From: Delphinus delphis | Lineage: Eukaryota; Chordata; Mammalia; Artiodactyla; Delphinidae | Assembly: GCF_949987515.2 (NCBI RefSeq) | Contig: NC_082698.1 | Span: 34,438,070-34,502,069, forward strand | Direction of reading: 5' to 3' | Length of the DNA stretch: 64,000 nucleotides | In this document: positions 26,501 through 41,733 of the stretch, in pieces | How the letters are laid out: every line of letters begins with the position of its first letter | Numbering within the stretch: the first letter of the stretch is position 1 | Translations under genes and position numbers: made by a program | The notes under the pieces: generated by a model | What the model saw: only the letters and a program-made list of their open reading frames with translations | What the model was told of the DNA's origin: nothing | Databases searched by the model: none

Positions 26501-29500
26501 TTTTTTTAAATAAACAAATTGAAGATCATTTCATTAACTTAGACAGATATGCTTTGACTAATAATAAATTAGCAACAAAACAAAACACTGTTCTGTTTTG
26601 GTTTTAGTCAAAAAAGCAACTTATTTACTTACAGAAATCCATTAAAAACATCAAGGTTTTTTCCACTCAAGGCATCAATCTTGAATGGCCAAAACATTTA
26701 TTTATATCCAGATGGATTCTGTAAGTTTAAAGATAATGGGACAATTACCTATCTAAGACTTATTTTTCATTTTTAGTTTTTGTTTTGGTCATCAGCCTAA
26801 GTAGATCCAATTATTTAAATGTTTAAAACATATGATAAAAAGGAAACTATCATAGCCTCTTAAATTTCCAGAATTGTGAAAACATTACCACAATCTGTAC
26901 TAATCCTGGCTTTTAAAATCTATTCAACTGAAGCTCTTGGGTACCACTTTACAATTTCTATATTGAAATACTGAAATATTAATATGTATCTATTAATGGT
27001 GCATATATATATATATATAGTACATATTCAACTAAGGGAAGAAAAATATTCCTATAGTAGCTTTAGACAAAGTGCTTCTGGTTACCTTCCCCACCTGCAT
27101 GCCCCACACCTCAAACTGAAAACTTCAGTGAATTTGCATTTCATGACATCTATTAGATTTTGCATGACTGATAACATAGCACGCCAAGTAACAAACTGGT
27201 CTGAATGCATGCATTTCAGACTTTTTTCTGTAGGACTACTACTACATACCTGATTTTTCATCTTGTACTTCAAATTCTGCACCAGCAGATCCCAAAAGTG
27301 ATGCCCCATGTTGTAATAATCTACATATATCAAATCTGTCAAAATTCAATCGATCTGTAGTAGATGAATCTTCCATAGCACCTTCTGAAGTAGTTTCTAG
27401 ATTAGGTTTAAAAACATTTGATTATATAGCCAAAGTATAGAACGAAAGAAAATAGCATCACTTCAGGGGGAGCAGGGGGGAGGGTATTTTAAGAAAAGTA
27501 AAATGTGGAAGAAGTAGAAAAGCTACTGTGAATTTACTTATGATCAACTATTATTTATGAAAAAATTATTTAGTAGGTGGCTCCCTTACTACAAAGTATC
27601 AGAATGTCAGTGGGTGTGTGTATAACTTTTTGACTATGAAAGCACAATGTCATATGAAGAAATGCATCCCCATGTTGAAATACGTATGTTAAAAATCGTG
27701 CAATCTGTTAAACAGTTAAAAAATACCAAGGTAGTTTATCATAGTGATAAATTGGAAGATAAACATATTCATAGAATATATTCATAAATAAAACTAGTGA
27801 GCATCATCATTCCCTATACCTGAGGAATATCTAGGACATAAAGGAAGTACTCAATCAATAGGACTCTTTTCTCATAATATAAAGCAAATTACAATCTCCT
27901 GGCAAATTGCTAAAATTAAATATCCAACTGGGGTCTAAAACTATCTATAAAATGTTCTGTATTCCCCCAAAAAGGTTATGGCATTGTAAATTTTTAAATG
28001 TACTGTAATTGTTCACTGACTTAATAGTTCGTTTAACTGGCATTTGCATATAATTCATCTGTAAACTAAAGTATAATTGCTAAACTGAAAGGGAACTGCT
28101 ATGAATATCTTAAAGTTTTCTAATGATAACAAGTAACCTTACTATATATTTTAATGCTACTGTAACTACTTTAAAGTTTTTTGGGGGATTCTCTGGTGGT
28201 CCAGTGGTTAGGATTCCACGCTTTCACTCCAGGGGTTGTGAATTCAATCCCTGGTCAGGCAACTAAGATCCCACAAGCTGCGCAGCAAGGACAAAAAAAA
28301 TTTTTTTTTAAAAATGTGTTTTGAAAAGAATTTGAGTAATAGGCTGGAATGGAAAAGGTTCTTTTCTAAAACAAGTTATAACTTCTTCTGGTTATATATT
28401 TCTTTTGATGAGAGAAGACAAATTAACACAATCCCTCAAAATAATAGGTGAGGCAAATTAAAGCAAAAATTTTAGACGAGCTAAGACATATGATAAAAGT
28501 CATGTTATCAAAGTGACTTGAAAACGAAATGCATTTGTACCGTATTAAATTCTCACTTAATTAAAATGTATACCTTTATCTATTTGTAAAAGCATACATT
28601 CATTTTTAAATGTCATATATAATAGGCAGTCAGAAAACAAGTAATTTCCGCTAAAAGACATCTAAAAGACACATAAAAAACACTAAACACTGACCCCTCC
28701 AAATCTCCACACATAATCGTGCTTAAATTTAGTAAACAATTACACTATTTTCCCAGCAACAAGAATAAATAGACTGTTTCAAATATTTACATTGTATTGA
28801 TTTCTTTTTTTAGAACATTAATCCTTGAGGGAAGTAATAATCTCTAAATCAAGCATACTGTAGAATAATTTAAAATATATGTGAGATAATGCAACTATAC
28901 TCCAATAAAAATTAATTTAAAAAATAAAGAAAAATAAATAAAACATATATGCGAAAACATTTTGTCTAGTATGTTTTTTAAAACATGGTGAAAAATCACA
29001 GTATTCATTATTATTTCCTGACAAGACTGCACCTAAAAAGCATGAAAATTAAGTCTTTAAAAGTGAAATTACTAAAATATAAAATGTGTAGTTTTTACTG
29101 CAACCGACTTTTCCACTTAAAAGCACCTTGTTTGGTTCTTGGCATTGGATTCCATTCAGGTACATTTTTCACTATAGCTTCAACAGCTTGTCCTGCTGCA
29201 ATCCGGGTATCCCAATTTGTACTCCTTAAATATATCAACACCTTAAAAAATTAAAAATTAAATAGTTATATAACAAAAAATATTGTTTTTTCAAAGTGGC
29301 CAAAACAGAATGCTTAAGTGCATTTTAAAAATAACATAGTTTTTAACATAGTAAAAAGCAAAGTGCATATTATTCATTAAGTCCCATTACTTAATACAAG
29401 AGTTATAAAACTAGTAGAAAAGATGAGTTCAGCAAGAGAGCAAGATGTAACATCAATATACAAAAATCAGCTGTATTTCTGTACACTTTCAACAATCTGA

Positions 29501-32500
29501 AAATGAAATTAAGAAAATAATCTCATTTATAATAGTATCAAAAAGTATAAAATACTTAATAAATTTAACAAAAAAAGTACAAGACTTGTATATTGAAGAC
29601 TACAAAAAAATTCAAAATACTACTGAAAGAAATTAAATAAGACCTAAATAAACATCTCATGTCCATGGATTGGAAGACTTAATATCGTTAAGATAGTAAT
29701 ACCCCCTAAATTGAATACAGACTCAATACAATTCCTATCAAAATCCCAGCTGGCTTTTTTTCAGAAATTGACAAGTTAATCCTAAAATTTATATGGAAAT
29801 GTAAGGGACCCATAATCATCGAAAGAATCTTGAAAAAGAATAATAAAGTTGGCAGCCTCACACTTCTTGATTTCAAAACTTACTACAAAGCAACAATAAT
29901 CAAGATAGCATTGTACTGGCAGAAGGACAGATACATAGATCAATGGAATAGAATTTAGAGTCCAAAAATAATACTATGTGTCTATGGTCAACAGATTTCA
30001 ACAACAGTGCCAAGACAATTCAATGGGAAAAAAGGGGTTTTTTCAGCAAATGGTACTAGAGCAACAAAATAATGACTTAAAATCCCTACCTCACACAAGA
30101 CACAAAAACTAACTCAAAATAGACCAGAAGCCTAAAAATAAGAGCTAAAACTATAAAACTGTTAGAAGAAAACATGGGGATAAACCTTTGTAAACTTGGG
30201 TTAGGCAAAGGTTTCTTAGATATGATCTCAAGAGCACACAAGTGATGTATTTAAAAAAAGAAAAAAAAGATAAATTCGGCTTCACTGAAATTAATAACTT
30301 TTGTGCTTCAAAGGATACCATCAAGAAAGTGAAAAGACAATCCACAGACTAGAAGAACATATTTGCAAACCCCATACCTGATAAGGGGCTTGTATCTAAA
30401 ATATATAAAGAACTCCTACACCTCATTAATAAAAGAACACATATCCCACTTAAAAATGGGCAAAGGATCTGAACAGACAGGTCTCCAAAGAAGATATAGA
30501 AATGGTCAATAAAAAAATGAAAAGATGTTCAATGTCATTAGTTATCAGAAAAATGCAAATCAAAACTACAATATCACTTCATACTCACTGGTACGGATAT
30601 AAACAAAGTCAGTTAATAGTTAAGTGTTGGCGAGTATGTGGAGAAATCCAACCTCTCATACATGCTGTTGGGAATGTAATATGGTGGAGCCAGTTTGGAA
30701 AGCAGTCTGGCAGTTCCTCATAAAGTTAAATAAACACAGTTACCATATGACCCAGCAATTCTGCTCTCTGGTATACACCCACGTATGAAAACATACATCC
30801 ACACAAAAACTTGCACACAAATTTTCATAGCAGCTTTATTCATAACAGGCCAAAAAGTGGAAACAACCAAAATGTCCATCAACTGATGAAGAGATAAATA
30901 AAATGTGCTATATCCATACAGCATTATCCATATCCATACAATGGAACAATATTTGGCGATAAAAAAGAATGAAAAACAAAACATGCTACAATATGAATGA
31001 ACCCTAAAAATAATACTTTAAGTGAAAAAACCAATCACAAAAGGTCACACATTTATATAAAATGTTCAAAATAAGCAAATCTATAGACAGAGGGTAGATT
31101 AGGGGTTGCCTAGGACTGGCTATGGGAGGGGGAGTGATGGAGAGTGACTGGTAATAGGCATGAAGTTTCTTTTAGGGGTGATAGAAATGTTTTAAAATTA
31201 GATTGTGGTGATGGTTGCACATATCTGTGAATATGCTAAAAATCACTGAATTGTACACTTTATCTGGGTGAATTGTACGGTATGTAAATTATATTTCAAT
31301 AAAGCTGTTTTTAAAAAAATAAAACCAAAGGCAATAGGAAAACACGAGGGCAGAGAGGGCATAGGAGGTCAGAAGGTGCTGAAAACAAACTTTGCCTCTT
31401 TTGGAATTACTTGATGGCAGCCATATGGTGGGGTCTGAGTTAAGAAGACCAGAACTAACTTGGAAGTCTGGAAACCTTTTCTCAGTTCAGCACAAGTTAG
31501 TCTTGTTCATTGTTTCCAGTTTCAGCTCATTCAGTCCTCCATCTCTTCCCTTGGGATGAGAATAAATGGGTATACCTCTCTATCCCCACACCTTTCACAT
31601 GAGTATGGTATTGTCTCATACGCACCCTTCTCCATTCTGAGAATATGGAGCCTGTAGATGTCAAATCACTACCTCTTCATCGACATCTTGGTTAGAAAGT
31701 TCTGATAGTATCTAAGTGGGGAGTGCATTGGAATGAGAATCGCTGTTAGCCCCTATGATAGGAACAATAGAGTGCAGGTTTGTGTATGATGACAAAGGGC
31801 TTAGAACTCCTACTCATAGGAAGCAGGGAGGGACAAATCAGAATGAAAGGATGAGATAAGACTGGTGGGAACAGGGATATATTGAGTCTTGCTATATCTG
31901 GGCTATCATAGTGCTTCCCACCTTATCCTCTATCCACCGCTCCCACCCCCCTAAACACAGATACAAAGCACTCCTGTTTTTACTTTGCATGCCAGAGAAT
32001 TAAATACATGGAATTTGCTACTTACTATCATACAGTCACACTTCTACAAGCCCACAGAGTTCAGTAAAAATAAAGCATTGCTTAGGGAAAGAACATGGGC
32101 TAGGATTATGAAAATACTTATCCACCAAAGCAGAAAGGCTCCACTTTCAAAGAGCTAATAACTAAGAATGTAACAACTAGCTTCTCATATATTTCCACCA
32201 TTACCCATGAGTACTCATCCATTTGAAGACGGCCAACTAGTATAATTATTAGCTGCTAAGAACAAGTCAGACCACTAAAAAACTAGATTAACAACTTACT
32301 TTGTTACCAAATTGGATCAGATTCAAATTTGTGCCACAGGCCAAAGGTTCTATAATGTCAAACAAACTTGATGCAAAAAACAAAATATTTTAAACCTTGT
32401 GACAAACAAAAATAGCAAAAATTTTAAAATATCTGGAGAAATATTGAGATATTTAATGGAATTTGAAGACCACAAAGTGTCACTAATAAGACAATTTCTT

Positions 32501-35500
32501 TCTCTACTTTTATGTTCCTGCCCATGGATAAATTTCTACAATTGTATTATACTAAAAGAAAACAAAAAAGAGTTCTTACTTTAGATAAGAGATTATTTAG
32601 CTCGTGGGGATGAAGCTTCACCACTTCTCCAAGTTGCTGTGCAGCAGCTTTTCTTGTAACTGGAGTAGTGCCAGTATCCAGTAAGATAAAAAGACGATCA
32701 AGCCTAAAATAACAAAAATATAATGCTTATTCTAAAATGTTTCTTCATATGTATAAGTCTGAGTCAGTAAATGTACATATTAAGCACCTATGAAGAAAGA
32801 TTTATGGTAGGGTCCCAGGAGATAATCTAACCTCTACTCATAAGGAACTTGCTATGGAGGTGGAGTGAAAGGGTAAGGCAAACACACAACTAGAATATAG
32901 GGTCCAATACAAGTATTGTACATGCATGGATACATACAATAAGACACATGTCAGAAAAGACATACAAAGTGCTTTGGGGAGTGGGAATGGAGGCAACAAA
33001 CACTACATCCCCAACTGTATAATACTGAGAAGGCTTTCTAAAAGAAATGGTGTATGAGCTGGACCTTAATGGTAGAAAAAAATTTCAATACTGGTGATGA
33101 GGTGGTAAAAAGGAAAAGGGGGAGATACATCTGGAAGAGGGAATAAGAAGAGAACAGCAATAAAAGGAGACTATATTTAGGGCAGTGAGTAAAACAGCCT
33201 GGTTGTAATTCAGGGTACACTTAAGAGAACAGTGGAAGACACAGCTAATATTGTGGAGACCCTTGAATTACAGCTCAGCCATGAAAGTCTTGGGTCAAGA
33301 AAGTGATGGGACTGGAGCTATGCTTTAGAGAGATTAGTCTGGCAGCAGTGTGAAGCATGAAGTAAAATGGAAGGAAACTTTCAGAGAACTTTCACACCTG
33401 AACTACAATCTAAGACTAGAAAGAAGTTGGGGAAAACGCTGCAGAAGTAAAACACCACGATATAGTAATTCCATGAAATGTCAAGGAAATGAAAGGATTC
33501 TGAGACTCTGAATTTTAGAAATGAAGATATCATTAAAAGATATGGGAATAACTAGTGGAAGAAATGTTATTGAGAAAAGATGACAAGTTTATTAGTGGCA
33601 GGAACAGGAAAGCTGGGGGAGACCAAAAAGGATAATTGAAATAGAGATCTGACGTTCAGGAGAAATTTGAGACGAAAGATATATAGATATATGAGTCATT
33701 CGTATAGAAGTGACAGATACAGCAATAAGATCTCTGAGGAAAGAGCTTGTAAAGATAAATAGCATAATGGGACAAATTCCAGAGCCACAGCCCCACGATT
33801 CAAATCCCAGTTCTGCCACTTATCCAACGAACAGTTTGGAATAAAACCACAATGCCTTATACCTGGAATAAGTGGGGAGAAATGGAAAACTGTGTCCCTT
33901 GTTCTGAGATACAGAAAAATCCTAAGATTTTAAAAAGGCAAAGAAACCAGTAACTACCACCAGCAGTCCACATGGTAGAAGATCTAGCCCTTCCACCACA
34001 GTACTCATCAGGTTCAATGAGGCAAATGGATGCCACAGACAACAAAAGGAAGGCGGCTTCATACCCAGAATAAATGGGTACTTCAAACAAGATGAAGGGT
34101 GAAAAGGGGCAAGGTTATATTAATTGTGCCCAATCCTATATGAGGGGAGATTTAGAGAATACACCTTTAAATGTCATCTAATGAGGAAAGGAAAGCAAGC
34201 AAGGTCCCAAAGTTAAGCATGAGCATTAAGTATTAATAAACTGCAGAGAGACTCGTATTTTACTTCTGGGATTATTTTTCTTTCACAAAGAGCTAAAAAC
34301 TTAGAAAGCAAAGCTCTAAAAACCTTTTACGAGAAAATATAAAGCTATAAGGGGGCAAATGAAATAAGCAGGGTTTTTCCTTTTCTTACTTTTTCTTTTC
34401 GAAGGGGTAGTATTTATAAAACTAGCCAGTCACTGATAAGCACAAAATCACTGTAACTGGTAAAAAAAATATATATATATATAACTAAAATAGATCTTTT
34501 TCAGTCAAGAAGGCTAAGGGTACTATGAAAACTTTTCAACTGCTTCAGAACAAAACACTAAGAGGTGACGTTCACATTTTTCAGTTAAGGGTATGTATAA
34601 GAAGGACATGTTTCAAGAAAAATATCTGAGGTAATTAAAGCCAGCGAAATAAAGGGGAAAAAAAGAGTAATACAACACATTTTTTGCTTCCAATATACTG
34701 AATGGCACACAGAGTGATTTTACAGAAATTATTTCTAAAAAACATGCAAAAATCAATTTATTTTATACACTGTGCATAGACACACCACACCTTTTGACAC
34801 AATATTTCTCCTTATCCATTCAAGGCTATCTAAATACTTGTCTTTACCCATTCATTCTTCAGGCCTTGCTACAGGATTTGATGAACAGTGACTCACAGAT
34901 AATGGGACAAAAGGGAGAAAAAAAAAATTTTCTGACAGCTGGTTTTCTTAAAGTTCTAACACTAAGTCAGACCCCAAATCCCTTCCCCATAAAATGACTT
35001 CCCTTATACATCCCATACATAACCCTAAGAATGCTCTTTGACGTATTTTCATCTTTATAACTGATTGTGATGTTAAAGTTACTGAAACTCTCTCTGAACC
35101 TTCACAACAAATAAATGCCTATTTCCATGACTCTGATTTTGAATGCCTCTGCTCAATGAAATTTGCAAAAAGAAATTTTAAATAATCTATAAACAACTTT
35201 CTATCAAGGCAAATATTCATTTTAAATCTATATTCTATGGCAGGCAAAATTATCAAAGATTAAATGTTTTATTATAAAATTTATGTCTTACGTAAAATTT
35301 ATGCAACAGTGGACTTATATTTGCATATGATGCATGCATTCTTTATAACAATATCGGGCTCTCTTGTATGTGTACAGTTCACATAAACCCAGGACTTTCT
35401 TACAGGAAAACAGTGGTAAAATGGAAAAACAAACTAGACTGGAAGTTAGGAGACAAAGCACTACTTTTGTTACTTGTTAGAAGACTTAGATAAGCTCACT

Positions 35501-38500
35501 TAACTTTGCTTAACCTCTTATTTTGTAGGGTTAAACTAGATTTAGCCATATTTTATAGCTTCACATCATTGTATTTGTTTTAATAGGTTTTTCTTCCCTT
35601 ATATACCACAGTGTTTGTCATATCTTTGACTTATTGATGCAAAGTTCCCTAGACTGCACCTCTGGAAAGACTTAAACTACTTCATAATTCCCTTTTTTTT
35701 TTTTTTTTGGCTATGCTGGGTCTTCGTTGCTTCACACGGGCTTTCTCTAGTTGCGGCAAGCAGGGCTACTCTTCGTTGTGGTGCGTGGGCACCTCATTGC
35801 AGTGGTGTCTCTTGTTGCAGAGCAAGAGCTCTAGGCACACGGGCTTCAGTAGTCATGGTGCGCGGGCTCAGTAGTTGCAGCACACGGGCTTAGTTGTCCT
35901 GCAGCATGTGGGATCTTCCGGACCAGGGATCGAACCCGTGTCCCCTGCATTGGCAGACGGATTCTTAACCACTGGACCACCAGGGAAGTCCCCATAATCC
36001 CTTTTTTGATGATGGAGTTTCTGCTTTTGTGACTAAAAGCAAAGCTGGCTGCAAAATGAACACTCTAAGGAAGTGACAATACTAACCTGTTTATAAATCC
36101 ATGTGTAAAAAGTTAAAATAAAATTGATAGTTTTCCCCAATCATTTCCACTTTCCTCAAGTCCCAGTTGCCATTCCCTATTCCCTAAAAAGGAATGGACT
36201 GAGTAGATCTCTAGATTATGGAACAAGAACTATCTTGTTCTCTACTCATTACCTCTAAAGGGCTTTACACTTATCCTCTTTCAATTTCAGATGAAAAGAC
36301 AATCCTCACTCTTCTTCAAGACTTACATAAAGTCCCGCTATTTTTTTTTTTACCATCTCCTTCTACCCTCATTCAATTATCCTTTCTCCAATATCTTAAA
36401 TCACTGCCTTAGTAATCTATTCCCTTCTATCTTCAAATATCCAGAGGTCCATCTTTAATGAGAAGATAAACTGCTTGACTTCCATCTTCTAGAACACTTT
36501 CTTTTTGCTGCCAAGCATCTTGAACAAGTGCTTAAAATCACTTCTTTTATCTCCTCACCATACCCAACTTAATCCCTATAAATCAAGTTTCTATCCTTCT
36601 TTACTACTAAAATAGCACACCTGAAGGTCACCAATGAACTTCTAAGCTCTAAATCTAATGTTGTTGTGTTTTTTTGTAAATCCAATTTTCATGAATCTTC
36701 TATGACATGTGATTTCAGCAAGTACCCCATTCTTAAAATATTTTCCTTCCTAAGTTTTCACAACATTCTGTTACCCTGTTCTTCTCTGAACTCTTAATTC
36801 TTTCTGTGGTTTCCCTACTCTTTAACACTCTTAATATGAACATTCTCCTAGATTCAATCCTTGGCTGCCCATCTCTCACCCATTTCTCCTGTAGGAAACT
36901 GTAATTTGTTTAAACTATAACACAGTAAAAATAATCCCCAAACCTAGCCCATCTGGGAGCTCCAGTGCCACACTTTCAACTGCCTGATGAGCATAACTCA
37001 ATACTAATGTGATCTCATTGCTAAATTTACTTCCTAAAGCACTCTTTGATCAAATTATTACCTTACTCTAAAACTTTCAATGGCTCACCCTTACCTACCA
37101 GATAGCAATCAAAAACAAAAAAGTATCTCCCAAACAGGGTCCATTTTGGTTTCCACAATTTTGTCTACCCTGTTTCCGCTACTTGGAATGCCTTTCTTGG
37201 TCCAGTTCTTCAGCTAGCTCCCACCCATCAAGGTTCAGTTCAAGTCCTTTACCTTCTTGAAACCATCTCAGACTACTATACTATTATATCCTCTTCTAAA
37301 ATCCACAGGGATTCTCATCTTAAATAACCATTTTGGCATTTATTATGCATTTTTTGGCATTATACATTAATTTGTCACGTGTTGTCTTATGCTCGTTAGG
37401 CTTCACCTTCTTCAATGATTCTTTTTTGTCCCCCACAATACTATGCACAGTGTCTTTGCACAGTAGTCAAATATTTGAATACTTGGTATTTACTGTAATT
37501 AAAATTATAGATAAAGAAAAGTTCAAGTTTCTTGGGACAGGTTTAAGCACCATTTTTAAGCAAAGAAAGAGGGTGTTATATTACAATTTTTTTTGCTTCC
37601 TTCAAGAAATATCCTTAATCTGTCATAGCTATATTACATAAAAACAAGTTATAAAAATAACAGAAGTGATGCTAAGGCAATGAATGTTTCACTAAGTGAA
37701 AAGATGAACACAGCAGTACTTTAGCAATCTGAACATCACGGCAGTTACACTTGCTCCAAAGAGCAAGCGGAAAAAGACCACACAGTAGGCACTGTATTCC
37801 TTCAATAATTTCTACCCTTCCTAAACTTTCCTTTAGTCCTCTGCTACCCAGCTTCATTAGAACCATATCCTGCTCAAAGACCTTCGACTCCTCTCTAACC
37901 TAATGCTGACTCTGCCTCACAACCACACAGTTCCTCCTGCTTTCTTCGAAGTCTTTTATCCCAATGCCATGTCATGTCAGCTCTGCTCCCTCACCAGCCA
38001 ACTGCCCTGAGGGTAGCAGATCAGCTCACCCTCTCATCCAATTCCAGGCTTGTTTATTCTCACATCTCCCACCTTTTGATAGCCAAATTTGCCTCCCTGA
38101 ATAGAGGAATGGGGACCCAAGAATGCTTCTTTAGTCCTCTTGACTCAAAGCCCCTTTTGGAGTTCTCCATTCCTCTCTCCAGGACAACAGATTAGATGCC
38201 ACACAAAAGGAAGAACAAAGGGATGTGCAGACCAGGATCTCACAAGAGGGCAATCTGACCTGTTACTCCAAGATAGCCAGCTATGAGGCAAGCAGGGTAA
38301 GCATCAGCGCCAGGCCACAATGGAAAAGGCTGGTATAATGAACTGGTAGGGGACAGGAAAGGGCATGAGACAGAGTCATTATTATGTTGGAGGGCAGACA
38401 GGGCCCTTGATGAGGGAGAGGTCTGAAGGCTAGGTGATCAAAAGAAAAATGAAGTTAAAAGAAGGGCTGATTGAGGGAACACAGTACTTACCACGATACT

Positions 38501-41500
38501 TCTTTTGGCTAAACCTTATGTTGCATAACAGCTAATAGAAAAAAATGACATTCTTCATTCGCCGAAGGATAGACAGATGGAGGAGAAAGAGGTAACAGAT
38601 GTCAAGCCGAATGGAAGGTACCAAAGACTGTAGACGAATAATTTTAATAAAACATAAGGCAATTATATTTGACAGTATCCACTGGTTATGAATCTACTGA
38701 TGATGATAATCTGGCCCATTTTCAATTTGGATTTTAATTCACAGAAATAACTATAAAAGATATGATTCATGTTTATTTTACAAACCTGTGATTTCAGAAA
38801 ACTGCTCTAAAGACTGCCTAGAGGGAAGAGGGAATGGGAAGACGTGTGTGGGATTAAGAGACACAAACTACTATGTACAAAATAAATAAGCAACAAGGAT
38901 ACATTGTACAGCACATAATAACTTTAAATGATGTATAATCTATAAAATACTGAATCACGACGTTGTACCCCTGAAACCAATATAATGTTGAAAATTAATT
39001 ATACTTCAATTTAAAATAAAAAGTTGTTTAAAAAAAAAGACTGCCTAGAAAAAGGAAAGTACGTGGGAGTTTGTAGAGGTTATGCTGGCAACTGTGATCT
39101 AACTTCAGCTGTTCCCATTATGATAATTCATAAAGTAAAAATATAAAAAGAAATCATATGCATTTTGCACTATAAAATGTGTCCTAGATTACTATTTCAT
39201 CATTAATAAACATATATATATTGCATTTCCACTCCTAAGCCATTTGAGGATGAAAAAAAGTATAAGATATAACTTCCTCAATCTACTTCCAATCTCAATA
39301 TTCTCAGAATAAATTTAATCACTCTGAAAATTTATGGAAGGTCTACTGGCAGAATACTTACGCAGATGGCTTTGTAATCTTAACTAAAAGGGATTGGTCA
39401 GTGAAGTTTGTCCATTTTGTCATACATTTTTACATTTACTATTTGAAGTTTTAACTTTTCTGTGTTACTTAGGGAATAAGAAAATAAATAGATGATATGA
39501 ACACTGTACTTAGTCCTACATAATATCATTAAGCAAGGAAGTTATGGTCAAAAGAAACAACTTCCAAGAAATTGTCTAGACTGATGTTTTAAAATGTACG
39601 CCTTCTAGTTCCTACTGTGGGTTATTTGAAACTATGTTAATGTTATGTTTTTTAAACAAGAAAGTAGATTAATTTGAAATACCACATAGGACACTAAGAA
39701 CAAATATGAAGATGTGAAACCACACCAAAGCCAGGTGCAAGGGCAGGTGCAGCTAGATAATTTACATTCCCCCCACTCCCACTCTAGAACACAAACAAAC
39801 TCCATGAGAATGGGAACTCCATTTTTGTTCTTTGCTGTATCTCCAAGCACCTAGAACATAAAAAGCACTCTGTAAATACTTGTTAAATGAGTGCTGAAAA
39901 AGGACAACCAAGTTGCGTTATGTCCTTCAGGCCATATTTTTTTCTAATCTCCGCCTCTTGCATGACTTTATCTTAAAGACAAAATCTAGGTTTTGCAGGA
40001 AAAATATCTGTGGTTTTAAAACTTCACTTGAAATTATACACTTTAAAACAGTGAATTTTGTTATGTGTATAGTACTTTGAGAAATAAACTAAAACAGGGA
40101 GGAATTTACCACAGGGATTAAAATGGATACACTTATATAATGCCTCCTCCACCTTTCCTAGCTTTTTGTCCCTACATTTTTTAAATAACAAAATATTTGA
40201 TACATTACAATTTACAACAGTGCCTTCTGTCAATCTTATAATGGATAGAAATTAGCAATGATGGAGGAATAGGCCTAGCAAACATAAGCAACCTGTGCTG
40301 TCCTATAGGTAAGATTATTTTACCATTTTCAAGAGCAAGGACCCACTGTAATTTGCCCCCGCATCATGAAACCTCCTTTTACTTGGCAGAACAGGCCATT
40401 GAAACAATGTTTCTCTGAAGTATCAGCAATGCACAGAGAGAATTATCAAAATTGAGCAAAGTTCTGCTCACATGTAGCAATTTGTTTCTTCCAGAAGAGG
40501 GTATGTTCCCTTTTTTCCCCTGAATCTTTTCTGAACACTGCATCATTTTTAAATGCAAAGAGTATGTGTCACAGACTTAAGGCACGACTTCTAAAACAGT
40601 CAAGTCATAATTACCGTCTCGACATTTTAGACATGAACTTTACAGCAGAGATCACTCAGGAAAAATTCTCTAAATTATATTTTTACATTTTCTCTATATG
40701 ATCAAGGAAAAACTAAGTTCATAATAGCTAATCAATGTATAACAACAGTCAATCAATTGTGGCATAAACAGGCAAAGGTATCAAAAACAATCTTTTTAAA
40801 AAATCTGTATTAAGCCATGGAACCCAACATCATCACACATTTCACCTACACCTTCTGTAATGAGCATAAGTTTTAACAATCCCTCTAAGGTTGCCTTTAC
40901 TATTGGTGACTCAACCCCAACTAGATGACAGATAATACAGGGAGAGAGACTCTTGTGAGCCTCTACAAAACAGTATTCAAAGATTTAACAATTATAATTC
41001 AAACTGTTTGCAAATAACACTGAAAGCCTGTAATATATACTAATTTGTTTTTTTGCTGAGGTTGATTTTATGGGAGCAAGTCAAGTAGCTAGTGAGTGAG
41101 CTTGGCTGACCTTCCAGTATTCACATCTTAAGGGCAACATTGTTCTCCTACATGTGTATGCTCTCTTTTATTTAGGGTCTAAAGGAGTCATACATTTTTC
41201 AGTAGTATTTCACTGCATTTTACAGGAATTTCAAATGCTATAATTGTATTTGCAATTTTAGAGAGTCACAAAGGTTTTTTTTTGGGGGGGGTGTTTGTTT
41301 GTGGCAAGATTTAACTCATCCATGGATCAAGAGTTGACCATACATTTCATGATCTGCTACATTCTTATAATTCAAAGTACATTAAAACTAGGCCTTTATA
41401 AAACTAAGTGGGGTCTAAAAATTTTGATTACACAAAATGCAGGGTTACATTATATCCAATTTGCATTATAAAAGACCATGCTATATAAACTTATAAAACT

Positions 41501-41697
41501 AGTTCTGGGGCTTCCCTGGTGGCGCAGTGGTTGAGAGTCCGCCTGTCGATGCAGGGGACACGGGATCGTGCCCCAGTCTGGGAAGATCCCACATGCCGCA
41601 GAGCGGCTGGGCCCATGAGCCATGGCCACTGAGTCTGCACGTCCGGAGCCTGTGCTCCGCAACGGGAGAGGCCAAAACAGTGAGAGGCCCGCATACT

Positions 41698-41733
<36 letters not shown>

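Noticed and set aside
28182..28260. Possible tRNA-Glu gene
   Set aside because: The 5' half is very tRNA-like but the anticodon arm and acceptor stem are degraded and a SINE-type tail follows.
29440..31318. L1 ORF2 fragments as possible coding sequence
   Set aside because: Multiple stops and frameshifts. Only the 3' third of the element remains, so it is a dead copy.
38490..38520. TTCTTTTGGCTAAACC resembling the 5' end of a U2 snRNA
   Set aside because: Only about ten bases fit. No Sm site, stem-loops or promoter elements follow.
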